Assembly (NCBI RefSeq): GCF_024346675.1 | Contig: NZ_AP024851.1 | Span: 1,364,001-1,428,000, forward strand | Length of the DNA: 64,000 nucleotides | Source of the DNA: Photobacterium sanguinicancri | GTDB taxonomy: Bacteria; Pseudomonadota; Gammaproteobacteria; Enterobacterales; Vibrionaceae | Direction of reading: 5' to 3' | Shown here: positions 17,732-26,808 of the stretch, piece after piece | Layout: every line of letters begins with the position of its first letter | How positions within the stretch are numbered: the stretch's first letter is position 1 | Position numbers and translations under genes: made by a program | The notes under the pieces: model-generated | Told to the model about the DNA's origin: nothing | The model's database searches: none | What the model saw: only the letters and a program-made list of their open reading frames with translations

Positions 17732-18529
17732 ATGTTTGCATTAGGTTCTAAATACTCTCTCGCGGCCATTGCGATAAGCGCAGTTACTCTAACTGGCTTA
17801 TTTGCCTGCACCATGTCAACAGCACCTCACCCTATCGCACAGCAAATTGATAGCAACATGGTGCGAGTCGAAGGCGGTAGCTTTGTCATGGGCTCAAATC
17901 AGCCAAATGCCAGCAAAGCAGAAAGCCCAGCAAGAGACGTTACGGTAGATAACTTCTACATATCAAAATTCGAAGTGACTCAAGCGTTGTTTGAATCTGT
18001 GATGGGATCATCACTGAGCTACTTTAAAGCGCCCGACATTCCAGTAAATAACCTCAGTTGGCAGCAAGCCAATTTCTTTATTGAGCAACTCAACGAACTC
18101 ACAGGCGAAAATTACCGTTTACCCACCGAAGCCGAATGGGAATTTGCAGCAATCGGTGGCAACAAGAGCCAAGGTTTTACTTATAGTGGTTCGAATAACC
18201 TTGATGACGTCGCCTGGTATGCGGCCAATGCAAATAACAAAGCGCACCCCATTGGTCAGAAACAACCCAACGAGCTTGGGTTATACGACATGACAGGTAA
18301 TGTCGGTGAATTTGTTATCGACGCCTTTGACGACACCTTTTACCGTTATGGCCCTACCGAAAATCCCAATAATGCCAAAGATGAAAAAGCAGGTTTAGCC
18401 CACAAATCTGTTCGTGGTGGTAGCTTCGCCTATGACCCTGATGAATCAGAGAATTTCCGTCGCGACTTTGCCAGTCAGTCTATAATTATGTCCGATATGG
18501 GGCTTAGGTTGGCTAAAGACGCGAATTAA
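17732..18529 (+). CDS. FGE/SUMF1-fold lipoprotein lacking the catalytic cysteines
   Basis: A lipoprotein (lipobox LFAC, Cys26) with one FGE-sulfatase (SUMF1/EgtB/PvdO) domain: MVRVEGGSFVMGS, EVTQALFESVMG, LPTEAEWEFAAIGG, ELGLYDMTGNVGEFV and RGGSF. In true aerobic formylglycine-generating enzymes the segment after RGGSW carries two copper-binding, redox-active cysteines; here it reads SFAYDPDESENFRRDFASQS without any cysteine. I therefore do not predict sulfatase-activating oxidase activity; a binding or scaffold role at the membrane is more likely. GGAGATA precedes the ATG. Its place between the maturase and the phosphatase suggests it still belongs to the sulfatase pathway. Confidence 0.87.
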   Translation: MFALGSKYSLAAIAISAVTLTGLFACTMSTAPHPIAQQIDSNMVRVEGGSFVMGSNQPNASKAESPARDVTVDNFYISKFEVTQALFESVMGSSLSYFKAPDIPVNNLSWQQANFFIEQLNELTGENYRLPTEAEWEFAAIGGNKSQGFTYSGSNNLDDVAWYAANANNKAHPIGQKQPNELGLYDMTGNVGEFVIDAFDDTFYRYGPTENPNNAKDEKAGLAHKSVRGGSFAYDPDESENFRRDFASQSIIMSDMGLRLAKDAN

Positions 18530-18681
18530 GATCGAGTAAACTCGAGAAGCGACGTTTAATGCCACCTCAGGGGTCTTAGAGTATCTGTCTATGGTTAGGG
18601 TGAGGATTAATCACGCTGTTCTCATTGATGTTTCACCTCAATGTATTGCACCAATACACTCAAATTTAGGTAAATAATAAT

Positions 18682-19665
18682 ATGAACAAAAAACGTATTT
18701 GTACCCTCGCTGTCTTATCTGGCCTATCTTTCTCAACCATGGCGATGGATTGTGATCCCAACCAGTTACCATCTTGGAAGGACGGTGATAGCAAGGCCGC
18801 CATTGTAAACTTCGTTGATCAATCCACAGACAAATCAAAAGATACCTTTGTACCTGTCGCAGAGCGCATTGCGGTCTTTGATAATGACGGTACCTTGTGG
18901 TCAGAAAAGCCCTATTATTTCCAACTGGCTTTCGCGCTTGATCAAGTCAAAGCAATGGCAAAAGATCACCCAGAATGGAAAACACAGGCACCGTTTAAGT
19001 TCGTACTAGCCAATGACATTGAAAGCGTATTTGCAGGCGGCGAAGAAGCACTGCTTGAGATCGTCAAAGTCACTCATAGTGGTATGGCGGTTGAAGAATA
19101 TCAGCAAACCGTCAACCAATGGCTAACTACAGCCAAAGATAAGCGGTTCAACAAGGCCTATACTGAGCTTACCTACAAACCGATGCGTGAAATGCTCACT
19201 TACTTACAAGCGAATGATTTTAAAACGTATATTGTGTCAGGCGGTGGCGTAGACTTTATGCGAGCATGGGCACCAGAGGTTTATAATATTCCAGCAGAAC
19301 AAATCATTGGCAGTGCCCTTAAATATCAATACGCATACAATAATGGTCAACCAACCATGACCAAAATGGGTGAGATCCTCACTATTGATGATAAAGGTGG
19401 CAAGCCTGAAAACATCCAGCATATTATAGGTAAAAAGCCTGTACTCGCCGTCGGTAACTCAGACGGTGACCACGCGATGATGCAATGGGCGACCAGCCAA
19501 CCCAATTCTATGGCGATGATTGTGCACCACACTGACGAAGCACGTGAATGGAAATATGACCGTAAGTCCAGTGTTGGGCAACTAGACAAAGCAATGGATG
19601 AAGCCAATACCCGCGACAACTGGCATCTTATTGATATGAAAAATGAATGGTGCACCGTGTACTAA
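18682..19665 (+). CDS. Exported HAD-family phosphatase
   Basis: Periplasmic HAD hydrolase of 327 aa with signal peptide (MNKKRICTLAVLSGLSFSTM then AM) and phosphoserine-phosphatase-like motifs: nucleophile IAVFDNDGTLW (Asp67, Asp69), motif II TYIVSGGGVDFM, and VGNSDGDHAMMQW as motif IV. Such exported HAD proteins often act on small phosphorylated compounds; the substrate cannot be told. It is 152 bp after the FGE-like gene in the same direction and probably shares its regulation. Confidence 0.87.
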   Translation: MNKKRICTLAVLSGLSFSTMAMDCDPNQLPSWKDGDSKAAIVNFVDQSTDKSKDTFVPVAERIAVFDNDGTLWSEKPYYFQLAFALDQVKAMAKDHPEWKTQAPFKFVLANDIESVFAGGEEALLEIVKVTHSGMAVEEYQQTVNQWLTTAKDKRFNKAYTELTYKPMREMLTYLQANDFKTYIVSGGGVDFMRAWAPEVYNIPAEQIIGSALKYQYAYNNGQPTMTKMGEILTIDDKGGKPENIQHIIGKKPVLAVGNSDGDHAMMQWATSQPNSMAMIVHHTDEAREWKYDRKSSVGQLDKAMDEANTRDNWHLIDMKNEWCTVY

Positions 19666-19683
19666 GCTCTTCAGCCAACACAC

Positions 19684-19712
19684 TAAGAGCTCCTTACTTT
19701 GAGGAGCTCTTA
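19684..19712. terminator. Hairpin between HAD and LysR genes
   Basis: An 11-bp perfect stem (arms 19684-19694 and 19702-19712) lies between two convergent genes, 18 bp after the HAD stop. The U tract is weak on both strands, so it is a terminator of moderate certainty. Confidence 0.55.
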
Positions 19713-19748
19713 AAGCAAAGAATACCAATCGTCAGGTTCTAGTCTCCG

Positions 19749-20657
19749 CTAACTTTTCTTTATGACTTTCCCCGCTTGCTTCACTTGATTCCTCAGCCAC
19801 TTATGGGCACTTTCACTGGTCCGGCTCGGGTGCCAAATCGCACATAAGTCATAAACCTTATCGGTAAATGGCAGCGGAATGCCTTTTACATCATAAGTAT
19901 TTTCAAATGCCTTAATGGTCGATTCGGGCAACATACCTATGTACTCACTATTGTGGATCACAGGTAACATTTCCACTACACCGGGTGCTCGATACTTAAT
20001 CTCTCGTTTATCAAGGTCTGCGATATCTTCATCGTTCAAGATACTTTTCCTACTGTGCCAACGAGACACCACTACGTGCTGTTCTTTTAAAAACTGTTCA
20101 GGTGTGATGGAATCTTTGATACGCGGATGTTGTGCACTACATACCACCAATAAGCGCTCTGAAAGAATCGGCTCTACTTTTAATACTGTTCGGCCTCGAG
20201 GGGCTAAATCAACGATCAGATCATAGCGTTGTAACCGTAAATCACTTTCAAAATCTTCAGTAAACAACGGGTGCACTTCAATAGAAATATGCGGCGCTTG
20301 TTCGTGGATCTGTTTCATTAATTGCGGCATCAATTCATAACTCGCAGCCGAGACACATGCAACTGAAAAAATACGATTTGAGACTTTAGGATCAAATGCC
20401 CGTGAAGCTGATAAGGTCGAACTAAAATTTTTAAATGCAGCAGACATCGCGGGGTAAATATCGCGGGCAAACGTGGTTGGCTCAACACCTGAAGTATTAC
20501 GATGAAACAACGGATCATCATAGATCTCACGCAAGCGTTTCAGTGCTTTACTGACGGCAGGCTGAGTAATATCCATCCGCTTGGCGGCGCGCGATAGATT
20601 TTGCTCTTCAAAGATAGCAACAAAAATGGGGATTAAATTGAGTTCAGTACTTTTCAT
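19749..20657 (-). CDS. LysR-family regulator (LeuO/NodD-like branch) of the sulfatase island
   Basis: LysR-type regulator, 302 aa, with HTH NLSRAAKRMDITQPAVSKAL and the LEIYDDPLFHR-type wing (here LREIYDDPLFHR) that marks the LeuO-like branch, followed by the effector-binding domain. I start it at the ATG at 20657 (preceded by AGGAAGA); an in-frame ATG nine codons earlier lies inside the hairpin that ends the Bat operon and has no ribosome-binding site. It sits in the middle of the sulfatase island and may control it; targets are not visible from sequence. Confidence 0.88.
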   Translation of the reverse strand: MKSTELNLIPIFVAIFEEQNLSRAAKRMDITQPAVSKALKRLREIYDDPLFHRNTSGVEPTTFARDIYPAMSAAFKNFSSTLSASRAFDPKVSNRIFSVACVSAASYELMPQLMKQIHEQAPHISIEVHPLFTEDFESDLRLQRYDLIVDLAPRGRTVLKVEPILSERLLVVCSAQHPRIKDSITPEQFLKEQHVVVSRWHSRKSILNDEDIADLDKREIKYRAPGVVEMLPVIHNSEYIGMLPESTIKAFENTYDVKGIPLPFTDKVYDLCAIWHPSRTSESAHKWLRNQVKQAGKVIKKS

Positions 20658-20680
20658 TCTTCCTGCTGATAAAGCAAAAC

Positions 20681-20710
20681 CCATTAAGCATGATGAAGCA
20701 AGCTTAATGG
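20681..20710 (-). terminator. Likely terminator of the MoxR/Bat operon
   Basis: CCATTAAGC and GCTTAATGG form a 9-bp stem with a 12-base loop, about 75 bp after the batD stop, followed on the minus strand by a T-rich stretch (GTTTTGCTTT). Confidence 0.5.
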
Positions 20711-20781
20711 GTTGAATACATGTAATTCGAGTGTAGGAAATCCCACGAAACGGGGCGAGTGTTATTGCTCAATAGTTTGAG

Positions 20782-22164
20782 CTAAAGTTCGTTTTTAGTG
20801 TTTATTGTCTCTAATGCAGGTAACGCTTTAGGCAAAGAGCAGCCTTTTATTGTCACCTTCTTTATTTTTAACCACACACGGATAAATCCTGCACGACTTA
20901 GCTTGGCTTGCTGCAACCGCTGACTCAATGACTGCCACGATGATGAGGCTTGATACTGATGCAGTTCTAGCTGTTGAGTTTGTCCTCGCAGTTTTCGGTA
21001 TACCAATACGCGTGCGGTGGCCCAGCTTTTCGTTTTTAGTGCGCGGCTAAAGACTAACCATTGTGGCGTAGGTCGGGTACGGTAATAACGCACTAGCATC
21101 CGCATCAAGATATAGCTGGTCACCAGCAAAGCAAGCACGGTAAACAAAACAGGGCCGTAAAGCGATAGCCAAGAGCCCACGGTGTGTTTAACTGTAAAAT
21201 GACGCCCTTCAAGTGTCAGTGTCTCAAGCTGCTGCGTTTTCGTGTTCCACCACTGTAACTTCAGGTTTGGAAAGTATAGATCGCCTCCTTTTTGCAGTAC
21301 GTACACCACCTCTTCTGTTCGTGATGACTGATAATTTCCCCGTGACTGGCTATCGGCTAATGCATTGGGCTGCGGGTAGCGATGATAACTATCACTCGGC
21401 TCATGATTCTCTGTCGCGGCTAGCAAGGGAGGAAGCAACACCGATAAAGTATCCGTACCTGTCAGCGTCACGCTGCGCGTAATGCTATCGCCGACTTTTA
21501 GCTCACCCTGTTCACGCGATACTTGCCATTGCTCGGTCGCGGTTAACGCACTGGCTGCAACCCAACCCTGGCCTCCACTTAATAAACCAGACGGTAAACT
21601 GGCCTTAAATGCCAATGGTGGTGTGGTTAAATTCGCCTGTACATTCTGACCATTTGGCGCTGAAACTTGAGCTGTCACACTCGTCGGTGGAATATGAAAT
21701 TGTCCCGATACCTGTGGGTACAAGGTAATTTCCCAGCGTTGAATAGACCAGGTTTGTCCATCACGACGCTGGGTATAATTGGTCGCTAACGGGTTACGTT
21801 GCTTAACAATGACATTAGGGATTTCAATATTGCCTATCCGTGTACCACCGGTTAACCAACGTGGAGTCGAGACTTCAACCACCATGATGATCTGTTCACT
21901 AACCGCATACACTGCTTCTTTCTGATCAAGTGCTGCTTTCTGGTCAGATGTTTCTCCATCACTGGCGGTATTACTATGCTTTGTACTTTGAGTAGCTTTG
22001 GCATTTTTATCAGCCCCTTCAAGCCAAGCATTCACACTCACCAAGTTTTTCATCTCAGCCTGATCAGACTTAGGGGTGATGCCACTTTCAGCGGCCATAA
22101 CAGGTTGTAAAAATAATAAGATAAGACTGAGTAAGATCCACTTCGGCTTATTCGTTGGGTTCAT
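20782..22164 (-). CDS. batD: BatD-like membrane protein
   Basis: Last gene of the Bat operon: a 460-aa protein with a signal peptide (PKWILLSLILLFLQPVMAA), a large periplasmic beta-rich BatD (oxygen tolerance) domain (SEQIIMVVEVSTPRWLTGGT, FHIPPTSVTAQVSAPNG, NLKLQWWNT), a membrane helix near residue 345 (LYGPVLFTVLALLVTSYILM) and a cytoplasmic helical tail. AAGGAGG five bases before the ATG at 22164 decides the start; this overlaps the upstream VWA gene by 17 bp, so translation is coupled. Bat proteins form a membrane complex with VWA partners; their biochemical task is still unclear. Confidence 0.88.
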   Translation of the reverse strand: MNPTNKPKWILLSLILLFLQPVMAAESGITPKSDQAEMKNLVSVNAWLEGADKNAKATQSTKHSNTASDGETSDQKAALDQKEAVYAVSEQIIMVVEVSTPRWLTGGTRIGNIEIPNVIVKQRNPLATNYTQRRDGQTWSIQRWEITLYPQVSGQFHIPPTSVTAQVSAPNGQNVQANLTTPPLAFKASLPSGLLSGGQGWVAASALTATEQWQVSREQGELKVGDSITRSVTLTGTDTLSVLLPPLLAATENHEPSDSYHRYPQPNALADSQSRGNYQSSRTEEVVYVLQKGGDLYFPNLKLQWWNTKTQQLETLTLEGRHFTVKHTVGSWLSLYGPVLFTVLALLVTSYILMRMLVRYYRTRPTPQWLVFSRALKTKSWATARVLVYRKLRGQTQQLELHQYQASSSWQSLSQRLQQAKLSRAGFIRVWLKIKKVTIKGCSLPKALPALETINTKNEL

Positions 22165-23962
22165 CAGAGCCTCCTTGTGAGGTAGTAGAGCCAAGTTTGC
22201 CCTGAGCCGCCGTTTGCTCTATACGCTGTAACTGGAATTTAGCGCGCAAAAAGTATTTAGGATCAGCCTCTACCCGTCGCAGCCATTTATCGGCGAGTTC
22301 ATCACTCCCGAGAATTTCATTGGCATTGAGCGTCTCTCGTACCATCATTTCTGAACTCACTTGCTCTTCTGCCCCTTCGGCAGTCTGCGGATTATCACCA
22401 AGTTCAAACGATTCTTCAGGGCCATCGGTCGTGCCTGATTGACTTTCACTGGTGCGGTTAATTTCTTCAACAATGCCTTTAATTACTTGGTAATTATGAT
22501 CCGCTTGCTGACGAATAGGTTCGGTTTGCGCATGCTGCGCCAGTTGTAAGAACATGTCGCGTGCCGCGAGATATTCTCGCTGACGTGCCAACGCATTCGC
22601 GGCATTGAATAACCCTAATTCACGTTGTGCAGAACGCGTGTTATCAAGTGCCTCGCTACCCGTCTTTCCTACTTCCTGACTAACAACTGCAGGGCTTTGC
22701 TTACCCACTTGTAAAAAGGCACTGTGCGCCAACTGATATTCAGCACCATAGTAATACGCCACGCCTTTGCGTAAGGGATCAGTAAAGTGCTGCGCCGCTT
22801 TGACATACTCTTGCTGGTTAAAATAAAGCTGTCCTTGCTGATCTGGCGTTAACCACATATCGAGCCACCATGCCGACACACGGTCAAATACTGTGACCGT
22901 GTCAGTTTCTGCCGCAATTTCCTCTGCCGTTGGTGCCGCTTTCGTGTGAACACTTTGTGCTGACACAGGCGCTGAAAATGTCACGGGAAGAAGCACTGCT
23001 GCAATCAAGCACCATTGAACCAGCCACCCTTTACGAAACCACAACAGCAAAATAAAGGTGATAGGAAACAACACGTAATAGCCCATGTCTTTCCACGGCA
23101 TTGCAGATTCATTATTGAGCTGCATGTGGCGCTCAACATAACGATTCAAGGTTTGCACATCACTGGCATCAATCGAAACCTCGACCAATTTTCCCTCAGT
23201 ACTGTCTGCCAATTGGTTTAAAGATTTCAAATCAAAAGGCTGATGACTCACCACATCCGAGTTCCCCATCGCCAGCACTAATAACTGATGAGGGCTATTA
23301 GCAAAATAAGCACTAAAAGCGTCAATCGTGGTGGGGTTTGCACCGTCGGTAATTAATAAAACCGAGCCCGCTAATTCGTTACCCAACAAGCTAGAGATAA
23401 GCGGTAAGGCTTGCTCGGCAGATTTACCAGACTCCGGCATAATGCTCGGATCTATTGCCGCTAAAAATGGCGAAAACACATCGCTATCCTGGGTAGGTGG
23501 CATCGCCGTATGGGCAGAACCGCTATACACCACTAACCCTGTTTTACCGCCTTGCCTTAGCGCCAACAGGTCACGGACCTTTTGCTTAGCGCGCTCTAGA
23601 CGGCTTGGCGCTACATCTTTTTCTAACATGGACTCGCTGGCATCCATCACCACCAGCATGGTCGCTTTGTCTTCACCAAAAGGGGACGCTTCACGCTGCC
23701 AACTCGGGCCTGCGCACACTAAAATTGCCAGCACCATCAACAGAGTCAGCACTTTAAGCGGAAGTTGTTTTTTCCAACCTTTCTCACCAATCGTCAGCGC
23801 ATCACGTAAATGCTTTGGCAACACCTGCTGCCATGTTGATGCATCATCAAGCTGCCAGCGCCAATAAATAGTGACCGCCAAGGGAATAAACGCGAGTAAC
23901 CACCAAGGGCGAATAAAGTGAAAAGCGGTCAGCAATTGCTGCCAAAACAAAGAATCAGTCAT
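22148..23962 (-). CDS. batB: BatB/BatC-type VWA and TPR membrane protein
   Basis: 604-aa protein joining a BatB VWA domain to a BatC-like TPR region. Two N-terminal helices precede the VWA domain, whose metal site is VVMDASESM; a helix follows near residue 310 (MGYYVLFPITFILLLWF), then a second (WCLIAAVLLPVTFSAPV) and TPR-like repeats (GQLYFNQQEYVKAAQHFTDP, ALARQREYLAARDMFLQLAQ), ending in an acidic, Gln/Ser-rich tail. AGGAGG before the ATG at 23962 sets the start and gives an 8-bp overlap with batA. Fusion of BatB and BatC is common in proteobacteria. Confidence 0.9.
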   Translation of the reverse strand: MTDSLFWQQLLTAFHFIRPWWLLAFIPLAVTIYWRWQLDDASTWQQVLPKHLRDALTIGEKGWKKQLPLKVLTLLMVLAILVCAGPSWQREASPFGEDKATMLVVMDASESMLEKDVAPSRLERAKQKVRDLLALRQGGKTGLVVYSGSAHTAMPPTQDSDVFSPFLAAIDPSIMPESGKSAEQALPLISSLLGNELAGSVLLITDGANPTTIDAFSAYFANSPHQLLVLAMGNSDVVSHQPFDLKSLNQLADSTEGKLVEVSIDASDVQTLNRYVERHMQLNNESAMPWKDMGYYVLFPITFILLLWFRKGWLVQWCLIAAVLLPVTFSAPVSAQSVHTKAAPTAEEIAAETDTVTVFDRVSAWWLDMWLTPDQQGQLYFNQQEYVKAAQHFTDPLRKGVAYYYGAEYQLAHSAFLQVGKQSPAVVSQEVGKTGSEALDNTRSAQRELGLFNAANALARQREYLAARDMFLQLAQHAQTEPIRQQADHNYQVIKGIVEEINRTSESQSGTTDGPEESFELGDNPQTAEGAEEQVSSEMMVRETLNANEILGSDELADKWLRRVEADPKYFLRAKFQLQRIEQTAAQGKLGSTTSQGGSDEPNE

Positions 23963-25109
23963 GCTGTTCGCCTCCTGGTATGTCTGCGAATCGCTTACGG
24001 CGCTTAACCACAACAACACGTTTTAATGTCAGGATGGAGAAAGTCAGTAAATAGATCACCACAACCGCACTGATCAAGTAATGGTGAATCGTCTGTTTAG
24101 GCCGATAGGTTGTGGCTTCATAAAGTGCAGGCTCCAACTCACCAATCGTGGCATAGGCTTGTTCCAGCTCAGACTGATTCAAGGCTTGAAAAGATTGGCC
24201 ACCAGACAAGGCAGCAACACGTTTAATTGTATTCATATCTAACGCCTGCTCACCAACGGTTGCGGGATCTCCCATGGCGACCATGTGAATGCGTACACCT
24301 TTCGCCCCTGCCACTTTGGCCGCTTCTATAGGCTCAACAAAGCTGCCTGTGTCGTTGCCATCTGTCAGCACAATCGCCACTTTTTCTCTCGCAGGTTGGC
24401 TAGGGTCTTGGTCTTGGTCTTGGTCTTGGTCTTGGTCTTGGTCTTGGTCTTGGTCTTGGATATATGTTTGGTCAAAGACTTTAATCGCCAAACCAATCGC
24501 ATCTCCCAAGTGCGTACTTTGCCCTGCCATCGCAACATCTGTTTGCTGTAACAGATCCAGCCAAGCTTGCTGATCGGCAGTAAACGGGGTTTGTAAAAAC
24601 GCAGCGTCACCAAACAAAATTAAACCAAGACGATCCCCTTGACGCGTGTTAGCAAAATCCGTCAACACTTGCTTAGCTGCAGCCAAACGAGAGATACGTT
24701 GTCCCGCTTGAATCCCCTTTTCGGGGTTATCTTGAGTCGCAACAAAGTCGGTCTCTGCCATCGAGCCAGATAAATCCACCACCACCATGACATCACGACC
24801 AAACTGCTCACGCACCTGAGGCTTACCTAAAATCATTGGCTTAGCCAATGCAGTGATGACCAATAACCAAGATATGATTAAGATCACTCGTTGCCACCAG
24901 CTCGGCGTTAATTGGCTTGCACCTTGGTTGGGTGTTTCTCCCAACACCGCCATTAAGGTGTCAAAAAATGGAATTTTTATTGCCGTTTTCTTGGTGCGAT
25001 AAGCGGGAATAAACCAATACACCAACAGAGGAAGTGGCAATAACAAGAAGCTGTAGGGGTGAACGAATTCAATCGATGCCCCTAGCCATGCGCTAAATAT
25101 TGTCATCAT
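23955..25109 (-). CDS. batA: BatA-like VWA membrane protein with (QD)9 tract
   Basis: 384-aa VWA-domain protein: two membrane helices near residues 20-35 and 75-92, a periplasmic or cytoplasmic VWA domain with metal-binding DLSGS (112-116) and TDGND (251-255), and a C-terminal helix (YLISAVVVIYLLTFSILTL). Between the two MIDAS elements it carries nine Gln-Asp pairs encoded by a perfect hexanucleotide repeat, an insertion not usual for BatA. The start overlaps the stop of the DUF4381 gene by 4 bp (ATGA type). Confidence 0.9.
   Translation of the reverse strand: MMTIFSAWLGASIEFVHPYSFLLLPLPLLVYWFIPAYRTKKTAIKIPFFDTLMAVLGETPNQGASQLTPSWWQRVILIISWLLVITALAKPMILGKPQVREQFGRDVMVVVDLSGSMAETDFVATQDNPEKGIQAGQRISRLAAAKQVLTDFANTRQGDRLGLILFGDAAFLQTPFTADQQAWLDLLQQTDVAMAGQSTHLGDAIGLAIKVFDQTYIQDQDQDQDQDQDQDQDQDPSQPAREKVAIVLTDGNDTGSFVEPIEAAKVAGAKGVRIHMVAMGDPATVGEQALDMNTIKRVAALSGGQSFQALNQSELEQAYATIGELEPALYEATTYRPKQTIHHYLISAVVVIYLLTFSILTLKRVVVVKRRKRFADIPGGEQHD
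24404..24457. repeat. Hexanucleotide microsatellite, GGTCTT x 9, inside batA
   Basis: Nine perfect tandem copies of GGTCTT (plus strand), read on the minus strand as CAA GAC, Gln-Asp. Copy-number change by slippage would keep the reading frame and only alter the length of the acidic loop. Confidence 0.95.
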
Positions 25110-25690
25110 TGCGCCCCTTTATTGCTTGCGCTAATTGACTCTGGCTTACGATGAAACAGCAACCACGTACGGGTATGCTCAATCAAAGTCGCTAATTCGG
25201 GTTCGGTCAGAGTTTGCTGACTCGACAAACTTGCCGCTAACCACTTTTTGCCAAGCTCCCCCCGATACTGAAAATCAGACTGAAAATCAGCATGATGTTC
25301 AGGCTTAATCTCAGTATCACCCTGTGCTCTTTTAAGCGTTGCCGATGGCAATAAACTATCGAGTTTTTGTAACAAAGCTTCACCAAATAACGCGGCATTT
25401 TTAGGGTCGAGATAAACCAACACTACTTTGATAATGGTTAGCAAAGACATGGCACTTTCGCGGGGCAAGCCAAGATCGAGTGTTGCCAATGCTTGCAAAG
25501 CTTCGCGGCGATAGCGGTTTTGCCACCACACATTGATGCGACGATAGCCCCAGACTAAACTAGCCATCAAGATCACGAGGGCCAGTATCTGCCAACCTAT
25601 GGTTTGTGGCCACCACGCCACAGATTTCGGAACAGCAACATCAACAATATCGCGTAAAATATAGGTACTAGGTGGGGTGTGAATACTCAT
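25106..25690 (-). CDS. DUF4381 membrane protein of the Bat operon
   Basis: 194-aa protein with one membrane helix (WQILALVILMASLVWGYRRI) preceded by a short outer segment with the DUF4381 signature (LRDIVDVAVPKSVAWWPQTIG) and followed by a cytoplasmic helical domain (RYRREALQALATLDL). It lies between the DUF58 and BatA genes and overlaps the start of BatA, the standard gene order of MoxR/Bat operons. It is probably a membrane anchor or adaptor of the complex. Confidence 0.88.
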   Translation of the reverse strand: MSIHTPPSTYILRDIVDVAVPKSVAWWPQTIGWQILALVILMASLVWGYRRINVWWQNRYRREALQALATLDLGLPRESAMSLLTIIKVVLVYLDPKNAALFGEALLQKLDSLLPSATLKRAQGDTEIKPEHHADFQSDFQYRGELGKKWLAASLSSQQTLTEPELATLIEHTRTWLLFHRKPESISASNKGAQ

Positions 25691-26799
25691 TAGCGCCCTC
25701 CCACCGCACGCTTAAATTGCTCGAGATGTTGTCCTTGAGTATCAAGTTCGATCATAGGAAGGCGTTGAACCGCCATAAGCTGTAAAAGCTGTTGTTTCTT
25801 TAATTGATGGTGTTGCTCTAACCCTTGGCGTGCTTTCTCCATTTGCTGACGATTAGCAAGATTAAATTGATAATCACCGTCCCCCACCACCCAAGGCGTA
25901 AATGAGCTGGGATCTGAAGCCTTATCTGCAGAATGCATCGCTGTAGAATGCATAGCCACGAAAGCACTTTCTAAAGGATCAGCAATGAGTACACCTAATA
26001 CATCGTTGTGTTTTTGCAGATGCTTCAAATGAAGAATATCGTCACTGGTGACACCAGACCAATCACTCAAAAATATAATGGTGTTATTGCGGCATTTTAA
26101 TCGCCCGAGTAATCGCACCAAAGCTGTCATACCAACATCGGGGCTATCTTGGCGGCTGACATCCAAGGCTTGATTAGCTTGAGCTAATTGATTGAGATTA
26201 GACAACACGTTAGCTTGCGAACGCTTAGGCATGCTGTATTCGATGTTATCGTGACGACTGATCACAAAACCGACCCGATCGCTGTCTTTCAGCACTCGCC
26301 ACGCAGTTAAGGCAGCGATTTCAGCCGCGACCACAGACTTCATCATATTGACCGATGAAAAAAACATACTGCTGCGCTGATCAACACAAAGGATCACGCT
26401 ACGATCTTTCTCTTCGGTGTAGCTTCGTACATGAGGCTTACCCGTTCGCATCGTGACCTTCCAATCAAGGTTACGAATATCATCACCTTGTTGGTAATGA
26501 CGTAGCTCTTCAAAGTTCAGCCCTCGTCCACGAAACGATGAATGGTGCCGACCCGATAACGCGCTACCCGCTTTACGCTGAGGAAGGAAACTAAACCCAT
26601 CAACCTGCGCTTGAAGTCTCACTAAGCGTGAGTAATCACAGTAAATTCGCTCATCGAGTTGCTTTGCAGAATGATTTGAAGCGTACTTTGATGAATGATC
26701 TGAAGAGTGCTTTGAAGTATCCCCGCTTTTACTCGTAACCTTTTTACTTCCAAATCTTGAACTATCCGCCTTTTGACTGCCGACCTTTCTTTTAAACAT
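25690..26799 (-). CDS. DUF58 (VWA-like) protein of the Bat operon
   Basis: 369-aa protein of the DUF58 family. The hallmark block GRGLNFEELRHYQQGDDIRN then LDWKVTMRTGKPHVRSYTEE is intact, and the VWA-like part continues VILCVDQRSSMFF and NTIIFLSDWSG. A Ser/Lys/His-rich disordered N-terminus of about 50 residues (HSSDHSSKYASNHSAK) precedes it. The gene begins 9 bp after moxR with AAGGCGG upstream. DUF58 proteins are expected to be partners or substrates of the MoxR ATPase. Confidence 0.9.
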   Translation of the reverse strand: MFKRKVGSQKADSSRFGSKKVTSKSGDTSKHSSDHSSKYASNHSAKQLDERIYCDYSRLVRLQAQVDGFSFLPQRKAGSALSGRHHSSFRGRGLNFEELRHYQQGDDIRNLDWKVTMRTGKPHVRSYTEEKDRSVILCVDQRSSMFFSSVNMMKSVVAAEIAALTAWRVLKDSDRVGFVISRHDNIEYSMPKRSQANVLSNLNQLAQANQALDVSRQDSPDVGMTALVRLLGRLKCRNNTIIFLSDWSGVTSDDILHLKHLQKHNDVLGVLIADPLESAFVAMHSTAMHSADKASDPSSFTPWVVGDGDYQFNLANRQQMEKARQGLEQHHQLKKQQLLQLMAVQRLPMIELDTQGQHLEQFKRAVGGR

Positions 26800-26808
26800 A
26801 GTGCCGCC

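Noticed and set aside
17732..18529. Active aerobic formylglycine-generating enzyme
   Set aside because: The fold is right but the C-terminal catalytic cysteines are absent and the protein is a lipoprotein.
24285..24573. Two overlapping plus-strand frames with Leu-Val or Ser-Trp repeats
   Set aside because: They are other readings of the hexanucleotide repeat inside batA and have no start signals.
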